Assembly: GCA_903970565.1 (NCBI GenBank)
Contig: CAJCJE010000855.1
Coordinates: forward strand, 1 to 11,169
Direction: 5' to 3'
Origin: Candidatus Melainabacteria bacterium
Lineage (GTDB): Bacteria > Actinomycetota > Actinomycetes > Mycobacteriales > Pseudonocardiaceae
Length of the DNA stretch: 11,169 nt
The notes under the pieces were generated by a model, which was given only the letters and a program-made list of their open reading frames with translations, was not told where the DNA came from and searched no databases. Below, piece after piece: positions 6,583 to 11,169 of the stretch. Within the stretch, counting starts at the first letter, position 1. Each line of letters begins with the position of its first letter. A program made the translations under genes and the position numbers.

Positions 6583-7175
6583 CTACCCGATTTCACCGCA
6601 GGAAGCGCGGGCGACGAGCGTCGGTTCGAACGTCAGCCGTGCCGATTCGCCGGGGTTTTCCACAATCAGTTCCTCAGCCCGCTGCCCCATCCGGTAGGAC
6701 GGTTGCGCGATGACCGTGATGCCGAGGGTCGGCGCCCGGACGAAGTCGTCCATCGTCAGAAATCCGATGTCGTCCGGGATCGCCAGCCCGCGACCGGTCA
6801 GCGCGGAGTGGACGGCGACCGTACGCCGGCCGGTGAGGCAGACGATCGCGTCCAGCCGAGCATTGCGCCCCACCAACGCCCCCACCCCGTCAGCGACGTG
6901 TTCGTCGGCGTCCACCGGCGCCACCGCCTCCGCCGGCAGTCGCAGGCCCGCTCGGCCAGCCCCTGCCGCGGTCCTTCGGTGCGATCGACCTGCGATGGCC
7001 GGGTGCCGGAGGTGATCACGCCGACGAGTGCCGACCCCATGCGACCAGGTGCTCCGCGATCAGCCGGCCGGCCGCGATCCGCCGCGTCGGTCAGGCCGCG
7101 ACCCGCACGCCGCCCCGAGGCGAGCCGGACCGGCCGGCAGGTGGTTGGTGGACGCCACGGCGAGCGGCCGACGGC
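6583..7175 (-). pseudogene. Frameshifted, headless LacI-family regulator remnant
   Basis: The last 113 codons (6583-6924) read as the C-terminal half of a LacI/PurR effector domain: DAIVCLTGRRTVAVHSALTG, then GLAIPDDIGFLTMDDF, then TVIAQPSYRMGQRAEELI. Going upstream, the matching pieces continue but jump frame: LRLPAEAVAPVDADEHV in the same frame, VGVITSGTRPSQVDRTEG in a second, AGRLIAEHLVA in a third and LAVASTNHLPAGPA in yet another. The DNA-binding helix-turn-helix and about the first 100 residues are missing before the DUF5134 gene. At least three frameshifts plus the lost DNA-binding domain make this a decayed gene. A few sequencing errors could explain frameshifts but not the absent N-terminus. 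Confidence 0.8.
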
Positions 7176-7225
7176 GGTGGAGGCTTCGGGACGAATGTGG
7201 TTGGGCAGGGGAAAGGCGTCGGGAG

Positions 7226-7927
7226 CTACAGCATGGTGACGAGCATGTATCCCATGACGATGCTCATCGCGATCTTGTAGCAGGCGGCCGAGCGTGGTGC
7301 CAGCAACGCGGAGCTGCCCTTCGTGGTGTCCACGGTGGTGGACCGCTGGAGCGTTGCCACTCCACCCGAACCGTTGGTCACGTGCGCACTGGTGGCAGGC
7401 GCGTGCGCGGCGCGGTCCACCGCCGGTCGCGGGGTGATGCGGTCGATCACCACAACGGCGTAACCCATCATGAACAGCGACAGCACCAGCGCGAGGGTGG
7501 GCAGCCGCGCGGCGGCGCCGCCCATCCCGCCCATGCCGGCCATCGGACCGGTCGCGCTCGCGGCGGGCAGCGCGAGGAACATGTACACCATCGTTCCACT
7601 GTGGACAGCGTGTGGCAGGTAGTGTCCGGTCGCCATACCCGCACCGGCACCCTGCCGGGCGCTGAGCACGGCCCGGACCACGAACCACACCACGGCGATG
7701 GTGAAGAAGACCTCCCACAGTCGACTCCATCCGCTGCCCGCCAACGGATTACGGCTCGGCACGAGCATGCCGGCCATGGTCACGCCCATCACCAGGTGCA
7801 CCACGTCGATGTCGCGTTCCACCGATCTACGCAACACCGGCCCGAGGACCAGCCGGATCGCGCAGTAAACGGCGACCACCAGCATGAGCACCGCGAAGAT
7901 GTCCGCGAGCCAGGCAGGTCCACCCAT
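7226..7927 (-). CDS. DUF5134-type polytopic membrane protein
   Basis: This 233-aa integral membrane protein has about six hydrophobic segments (roughly 6-29, 42-56, 71-90, 110-124, 142-161, 216-233). Potential metal-ligand residues cluster in the membrane: HLVMGVTMAGM (44-54), HYLPHAVHSGTMVYM (102-116) and a Met/Gly loop GPMAGMGGMGG (128-137). This layout matches the uncharacterised actinobacterial DUF5134 family as I know it. The ATG at 7927 is chosen because AAAGGA lies 8 nt upstream; the frame extends 22 codons further up with no ribosome site and polar, Pro-rich residues. It is last in the operon, 34 nt after the preceding gene. Function is unknown. Metal sensing or handling is inferred from composition and from the linked sigma/anti-sigma pair. 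I see no terminator after it. Confidence 0.75.
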   Translation of the reverse strand: MGGPAWLADIFAVLMLVVAVYCAIRLVLGPVLRRSVERDIDVVHLVMGVTMAGMLVPSRNPLAGSGWSRLWEVFFTIAVVWFVVRAVLSARQGAGAGMATGHYLPHAVHSGTMVYMFLALPAASATGPMAGMGGMGGAAARLPTLALVLSLFMMGYAVVVIDRITPRPAVDRAAHAPATSAHVTNGSGGVATLQRSTTVDTTKGSSALLAPRSAACYKIAMSIVMGYMLVTML

Positions 7928-7961
7928 TGTCTCGATCCTTTCGTCCGTTCTGGCGGATGGG

Positions 7962-8981
7962 TCAGGCCGCCGCGGCGGCTGATGTCGTGTCAACAGCCGT
8001 GTCGCGGATGCGCAGCGGCCAGTACGCGGCGGCGAGCAAGGCCAGCAGCGGACCGGTATTGGGGTCGGTGCCCTGGCCGCCGATCACCCCGCCAACGGCT
8101 TCGCCCACCACCCAGATCACCGCGGCGACCACCACGGCCAGCACCAGCAGCGCACGTACCACCGGCGCGGGGAGGAACACGCCGACCGCGATCACGGCCA
8201 GCACCACCGCCAACACGATGGAGACCACCAGGCCACGCCCGGCGCTCAGGCTGGTGGCGGCGTTGTCGATCGCGACCAGCCACTGCGGTTGCCCGGACGC
8301 CATTTGCGCGATCATGTCGTGCACTGCCTGCGACGCCCGATTTGCCGCCGGAACCAGGGCGAAGAAGGCCAGGATGACCCACAGCACCAGCCACACCAGC
8401 TTGGCTGCCAGCGCACCGACCGGTCGAGCGGCCACGAACCACGCCGACGCGCTGCCGGTAGCCGATGGGCCCGTCGCTGGAGTGGTGGGCCAGAGCAGGA
8501 CGGCCAGCACGGCATAGAGAATGACCGCGCCCGGCGCGCCCGAGAGCGGGTCCGCGCCACCGGCCAACACGCCGCCGAGTCCCTCGCCGAACCACCACAC
8601 ACCCAACGCCCAAACGATCGAGGCGACCAGGGCCGGCTTCACCGTCGGACGCCAGGCGATGCCCAATCCCAACAGCAGTTGGATGGTCGCGAAAGCCGTG
8701 TTCGTGCTCACCGGATTGTGCTCGACGATGCCCGCTGCCCAGGTGATCGAGTCCGCGATCCAGGCGGGGTTGCCCTGCGCCGTCGGCGCCAGGATCTGGC
8801 TGCCGAACGCCTTGGTGAACATGTACGACTGGTACTGCAACACGCCGTCCCACAACCACACCGCCGCGAGTACCAGTTGCAGCCAGCGCCGCAGGTCCGG
8901 TGGCACCCACCGACCCGGCGTCGCCGGTCGATCATGATCTGATGCCGCGACGGGTGCGTCCGTGGCGATGTCGGTCATCAT
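7962..8981 (-). CDS. Conserved actinobacterial polytopic membrane protein, function unknown
   Basis: This 339-aa protein has a polar N-terminus of about 30 residues and then seven or eight transmembrane segments (about 34-50, 94-110, 116-131, 150-165, 191-211, 251-270, 275-298, 310-322). The motifs WLWDGVLQYQSYMFTKAFG (42-60), GNPAWIADSITWA, TIQLLLGLGIAWR and VWWFGEGLGG look strongly conserved in style, and I associate them with an unnamed actinobacterial family. I cannot assign a reaction. AGGAAGGA precedes two adjacent ATG codons (8981 and 8978); either may be used. It lies between the anti-sigma gene (51-nt gap) and the DUF5134 gene (34-nt gap) in one probable operon. It may help sense or transport whatever activates the sigma factor; this is inference from context. 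Confidence 0.75.
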   Translation of the reverse strand: MMTDIATDAPVAASDHDRPATPGRWVPPDLRRWLQLVLAAVWLWDGVLQYQSYMFTKAFGSQILAPTAQGNPAWIADSITWAAGIVEHNPVSTNTAFATIQLLLGLGIAWRPTVKPALVASIVWALGVWWFGEGLGGVLAGGADPLSGAPGAVILYAVLAVLLWPTTPATGPSATGSASAWFVAARPVGALAAKLVWLVLWVILAFFALVPAANRASQAVHDMIAQMASGQPQWLVAIDNAATSLSAGRGLVVSIVLAVVLAVIAVGVFLPAPVVRALLVLAVVVAAVIWVVGEAVGGVIGGQGTDPNTGPLLALLAAAYWPLRIRDTAVDTTSAAAAA

Positions 8982-9032
8982 GGGTCCTTCCTGGGCAATC
9001 CTCGGTCGAGCAGCGGAGGTCGGCAGGTGATC

Positions 9033-9767
9033 TCAGGCGGCGTCACGTCGAGCGGCCGGCGGCCGGTCCGCTCGACCATCCGGCGAACCGTGCCGCGGCG
9101 GATTTCCCGGCCATGCCCTGGACCGGGACAGGACCCTGGTCGTCCGTGAGGCCGTCGTCGCGGTACGGCCAGGACCCGGTTGGGCCTGCGGCTGGCGACT
9201 CAGCGCGGCAGTCAGGATCAGACCGAGCACGACCGGGAGGTGGGTGGCCAGTCGGGCCCAGTCGACGGCGCCGTCGGCCAGGTCGAACACCGACGCGACA
9301 CCCAGCACGAGGACGAAGCTGGCCAGTACCGGCACCTGGGTCGCCGCTCGGCGGGTGTTGAACCCGACCAACAGCAGGATCACCCCGAACGCCAGGTTGA
9401 ACGCGGCCGACTCATGGTCCATGTGCTGGCTGACCGCCATGCTCGTCGGCATTCCGACCGGTGTGAACAGGCTGGACACTCCGATGGTCAACTGCGCGAT
9501 CGCGACCATGATCAAGGCAGCTTTCAGCGGCAGCCGCCAGCGTCCCCGGCGCGGCAGCACGACCTTCGACAGGACGATGTCGGTGATGTCGGGTTGTTCG
9601 GTGGCCACGGACACTCGGAGCAGCCGATTCAACGAAGCAGCCTGTTCATACCAGGCGCGGCATGTCGCGCAGTCGGCCAGGTGCGCCTCCAGCGCATCGG
9701 GCGAAACGGCATCGGCCTCGCCGTCAAGGCGCGCGGAGAGTGCCTCACGAGCGGTATCGCAGTCCAC
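9033..9767 (-). CDS. Membrane-anchored zinc-finger anti-sigma factor
   Basis: This 244-aa protein starts with a ZAS/zf-HC2 domain: Cys3, then HLADCATC (H29-x3-C33-x2-C36), the zinc-binding motif of anti-sigma factors such as RsrA relatives. About four transmembrane segments follow (82-101, 121-137, 145-163, 174-189), with His residues at 115, 118 and 176 and a basic, Pro-rich C-terminal tail. It should bind the divergent ECF sigma factor at the inner face of the membrane. The open frame runs back into the sigma gene, but family similarity begins at DCDTAREALSARLDGE, so the GTG at 9767 is chosen. No good Shine-Dalgarno is seen there; a weak 5-bp inverted repeat (CCAGG/CCTGG, 9773-9788) sits just upstream. 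It leads a three-gene minus-strand operon of membrane proteins. A signal-driven release mechanism (redox at the Cys/Zn site, or metal) is plausible but not shown. Confidence 0.85.
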   Translation of the reverse strand: MDCDTAREALSARLDGEADAVSPDALEAHLADCATCRAWYEQAASLNRLLRVSVATEQPDITDIVLSKVVLPRRGRWRLPLKAALIMVAIAQLTIGVSSLFTPVGMPTSMAVSQHMDHESAAFNLAFGVILLLVGFNTRRAATQVPVLASFVLVLGVASVFDLADGAVDWARLATHLPVVLGLILTAALSRQPQAQPGPGRTATTASRTTRVLSRSRAWPGNPPRHGSPDGRADRPPAARRDAA

Positions 9768-9882
9768 GTCTGCCAGGTCGTTGCCTGGTGGGTGGAAGTT
9801 CCCGAGCCGGCCGAGGAATTTTCGGCAACCGGGTGGGTGTGTTCTAGGGTGATCGAGGGCGACCGAACGATGAGGAGCACAG
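9768..9882. promoter_or_regulatory. Divergent sigma/anti-sigma promoter region
   Basis: This 115-nt gap must contain the sigma factor promoter and probably that of the minus-strand operon. A TAGGGT at 9845-9850 fits a -10 (TAnnnT) for the sigma gene, with TTCGGC at 9821-9826 as a weak -35 18 nt upstream. An ECF-like GGCAACC at 9824-9830 overlaps it and could mark autoregulation. GAGGAG at 9872-9877 is the sigma gene ribosome site. Confidence 0.35.
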
Positions 9883-10440
9883 GTGGACGACGCGGAGATC
9901 ACCGACTGGGCGCTGGCCGCCCAGCAGGGTGACCGTGACGCGGCAGCGGCATTCATCCGAGCGACCTCGCCCCAGCTGCACCGAATGCTCCGCTATCTCG
10001 GCAGTCCCGAGCAGGCTCCGGATCTTGTCCAGGAAACGTACTTACGGGCGTTTGCCGCACTGGCCCGTTATGCCGGGCGAGCACCGGCCCGACTGTGGTT
10101 GCTGGCCATCGCCCGCAACGTCGCGGCGGACCACATCCGACAGGCCCGCGCTCGGCCGCGGCTGAACCCGAACGCGGACTGGCACAGTGAGGCCGACCAC
10201 CGTCATCCCGTCGCCGAACCGGCCGGCGTGGTCACCGTGCATGACGCCATCCAGGCTCTCGAACCCGACCGCCGAGAAGCCTTCGTCCTCACCAAAATAG
10301 TGGGGCTGTCCTACCAGGAAGCCGCCGAGGCTTGTCGCTGTCCCGTCGGGACCGTTCGTTCCCGCGTCTATCGCGCACGCGCCGACCTGATCACCGCGCT
10401 CGGCGAGAACGACGCCCCGATGACCGCCTGGGGGCCGTAG
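9883..10440 (+). CDS. SigC-like ECF sigma-70 family RNA polymerase sigma factor
   Basis: This 185-aa protein has the two domains of group 4 (ECF) sigma factors. Region 2 spans about 15-90, with APDLVQETYLRAF (45-57) for core binding and -10 recognition. Region 4 spans about 118-170, with the helix-turn-helix GLSYQEAAEACRCPVGTVRSRVYRAR (141-166, quoted in two parts: GLSYQEAAEA and CRCPVGTVRSRVYRAR) for -35 binding. The GTG start at 9883 is preceded by GAGGAG with a 5-nt gap; no ATG in frame fits. The spacing and the divergent zinc-finger anti-sigma gene indicate a regulator pair. I judge it closest to the SigC group, which in mycobacteria has been linked to copper acquisition; the subgroup call is from memory and uncertain. 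Targets probably include the divergent operon and itself. Confidence 0.9.
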   Translation: MDDAEITDWALAAQQGDRDAAAAFIRATSPQLHRMLRYLGSPEQAPDLVQETYLRAFAALARYAGRAPARLWLLAIARNVAADHIRQARARPRLNPNADWHSEADHRHPVAEPAGVVTVHDAIQALEPDRREAFVLTKIVGLSYQEAAEACRCPVGTVRSRVYRARADLITALGENDAPMTAWGP

Positions 10441-10442
10441 CG

Positions 10443-10468
10443 GGTCCGATCCGCTATCGGCTCGGACC
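10443..10468 (+). terminator. Hairpin directly after the sigma gene
   Basis: GGTCCGA (10443-10449) pairs with TCGGACC (10462-10468). After one mismatch an inner CCG/CGG stem closes a CTAT tetraloop. It begins 3 nt after the stop codon and is a likely terminator without a U-tract. Confidence 0.55.
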
Positions 10469-10645
10469 ACCGGAACCCGACTCGTCCCGCTGACGTCCTT
10501 CTCCCTTCCAGCGGATTCGGCCCATCTCATCCTTGCTGGCCGGTCTGCGCGACGGTGGTGGACGGCGTGGTGGACGGCGCTGCGCAGCCACATCGACCGT
10601 ATATCACCATATCAACGGGTTCACGTCGACATCGACGAAGCCGTT
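10469..10645. other. Non-coding stretch with a short tandem repeat
   Basis: No credible gene is seen here on either strand. It holds a perfect 12-nt tandem duplication (GTGGTGGACGGC at 10555-10566 and 10567-10578) and a locally AT-richer patch near 10595-10612. It appears to be debris between the sigma operon and the transposase fragment. Confidence 0.4.
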
Positions 10646-10673
10646 GGACTGGGCGACCGCGTTCGCCCAGTCC
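10646..10673. repeat. 11-bp inverted repeat at the end of the transposase fragment
   Basis: GGACTGGGCGA (10646-10656) and TCGCCCAGTCC (10663-10673) are exact reverse complements with a 6-nt loop. The right arm reaches the point (about 10672) where similarity to the IS701-like transposase stops. Confidence 0.6.
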
Positions 10674-10872
10674 CGTATCCATAGACGTGGCAGAACAAGC
10701 GTTGCGCACTGGTGGCCGCGCCCGGGCGTAGCCACGGGCTGACGTCCACGGCCAGTACCAGCCCTCCGTCAGCGGCGCGGGGCAGCGGCAGCCCCGAGAG
10801 CGTGCCCCGGAGCCGGTCTATCTTGATCCGACCGTGGTTGACCGCGTCGTAGAGGGCGCCGTGTCCGCTCAA
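10672..10872 (-). pseudogene. Fragment of an IS701-like transposase
   Basis: About 67 codons read SGHGALYDAVNHGRI, then LSGLPLPRAADGGLVLAVDV and SPWLRP, then RLFCHVYGYG. This matches, from memory, an internal N-terminal-half block of a common actinobacterial IS701-type transposase: GHGALYD, LPLPRAADGRLVLAVDVSPWLRP and FCHVYGRGK. Both ends of the protein are missing: no start region upstream, and after VYGYG the frame runs into unrelated sequence and stops. The DDE catalytic core is therefore absent. It is a dead piece of an insertion sequence. Confidence 0.75.
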
Positions 10873-10941
10873 TAGGACTTAAGCCGCCACGGATGGACAC
10901 GGTCCGTCCGGCGATCATCCGGGAAATATTCCGTCGATGTG

Positions 10942-11017
10942 TGACCGAGGGGGGACTTGAACCCCCACGTCCGGGCAATTACCCGGAAGGCGCCCCTAAT
11001 GCTTAGCGCGCTCGGCC
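10942..11017 (-). pseudogene. tRNA-Leu-like pseudogene lacking a normal D arm
   Basis: On the minus strand a 7-bp acceptor stem (GGCCGAG with CTCGGTC, one G-U pair) encloses 61 nt. The T arm is perfect (GGGGG TTCAAGT CCCCC). A long variable-type arm (TCCGGG/CCCGGA) precedes it, as in class II tRNAs. The 3' half matches the actinobacterial tRNA-Leu pattern. The usual D arm is missing, only about 1-3 nt separate the acceptor stem from the CGCGCTA that normally leads into the anticodon stem, and no proper 5-bp anticodon stem with a 7-nt loop forms. The loop-like ATTAGGG could carry TAG, but no anticodon can be assigned safely. No CCA is encoded. It is probably non-functional and could be a remnant of an attachment site. 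Confidence 0.6.
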
Positions 11018-11027
11018 CATATATGAA

Positions 11028-11169
11028 GGAGCAATAGTCAATACCTGTGGATGAAGATCTTTTATGCGGCGGTGGGTGCGGGTTGTTCGTCGGGTCGTTC
11101 GACGAGCGCGCCGTTGACGAACACCGCCCCGGCGCGGACGAGCGCGACCAACTGCGGCGCGTTGACCAT
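11028..11169 (-). mobile_element. Right end of an IS256-family insertion sequence (continues beyond window)
   Basis: The transposase tail and the sequence after its stop look like the end of an actinobacterial IS256-type element. The stretch from about 11028 to 11060 (GGAGCAATAGTCAATACC, then TGTGGATGAAGATC) resembles the terminal inverted repeat of such elements as I recall them. The exact boundary is inferred, since the other end is outside the window. It lies about 10 nt from the 5' end of the tRNA-like pseudogene. Confidence 0.55.
11062..11169 (-). CDS. IS256 (Mutator)-family transposase, C-terminal 35 residues (partial)
   Basis: The frame open at the right edge reads VNAPQLVALVRAGAVFVNG, then ALVERPDEQPAPTAA and a TAA at 11062-11064. 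This is the typical C-terminal tail of actinobacterial IS256-family transposases (RWRAVNAPHLVALVRAGA, then LVERPDE). The family is usually about 400 residues, so nearly all of the protein, including the DDE core, lies outside the window. The Met at 11167-11169 is internal, not the start. Whether the element is intact cannot be judged here. Confidence 0.72.
   Translation of the reverse strand: MVNAPQLVALVRAGAVFVNGALVERPDEQPAPTAA

Noticed and set aside
7028..8377. 449-codon plus-strand open frame
   Set aside because: It runs antisense across the LacI remnant, the DUF5134 gene and part of the next gene. It is His/Arg/Gly-rich with no domain, typical of GC-rich antisense frames.
9768..9956. N-terminal extension of the anti-sigma protein across the sigma gene start
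   Set aside because: It would overlap the divergent sigma gene and its promoter, and similarity begins only at the GTG at 9767.
10042..10593. Minus-strand frame opposite the sigma gene
   Set aside because: It is antisense to a complete ECF sigma factor and has no recognisable domain.
1..11169. CRISPR arrays, riboswitches, rRNA and iron-box operators
   Set aside because: Looked for by eye on both strands; no regularly spaced long repeats, no riboswitch-like conserved blocks and no TTAGGTTAGGCTAACCTAA-like site were seen.

Overview
The window is high-GC actinomycete DNA with a strong preference for G or C at third codon positions and GTG/TTG starts. A SARP-family regulator, biosynthetic genes and IS256/IS701-type transposase remnants suggest a filamentous antibiotic-producing actinomycete. 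Pseudonocardiaceae is my guess, not something the sequence proves.

Positions 1-3285 look like the edge of a natural-product cluster. Two overlapping plus-strand genes encode an SbnA-type and an SbnB-type enzyme, which together make L-2,3-diaminopropionate (L-Dap), a building block of nonribosomal peptides and some siderophores. A 48-nt perfect palindrome separates them from a convergent type II thioesterase-like gene. That protein has Glu where the catalytic Ser is expected (GHES instead of GHSxG). Divergent from it is a 64-residue secreted-peptide gene ending in DTPWG.

Positions 3325-6306 (minus) encode a 993-residue SARP/NB-ARC/TPR regulator, the likely pathway-specific activator. Its 3' end lies 39 nt from the end of the small peptide gene, and imperfect 18-nt tandem repeats sit at that junction. 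Upstream of it (6307-6582) are a strong Shine-Dalgarno sequence, a tiny Cys-containing ORF and a 10-nt direct repeat.

Positions 6583 to about 7175 hold a frameshifted, headless LacI-family regulator remnant. This marks a change of context.

Positions 7226-10440 form a self-contained module: a SigC-like ECF sigma factor (plus strand), divergent from a minus-strand operon of a membrane-bound zinc-finger anti-sigma factor, a polytopic membrane protein and a DUF5134-type membrane protein. The anti-sigma factor should hold the sigma factor at the membrane until a signal releases it. His/Met-rich membrane segments hint at a metal signal, perhaps copper, but this is inference.

Positions 10441-11169 are a mobile-element scar: a hairpin after the sigma gene, a fragment of an IS701-like transposase, a D-arm-less tRNA-Leu-like pseudogene, and the right end of an IS256-family element that continues out of the window. 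I saw no CRISPR array, riboswitch, rRNA or intact tRNA.
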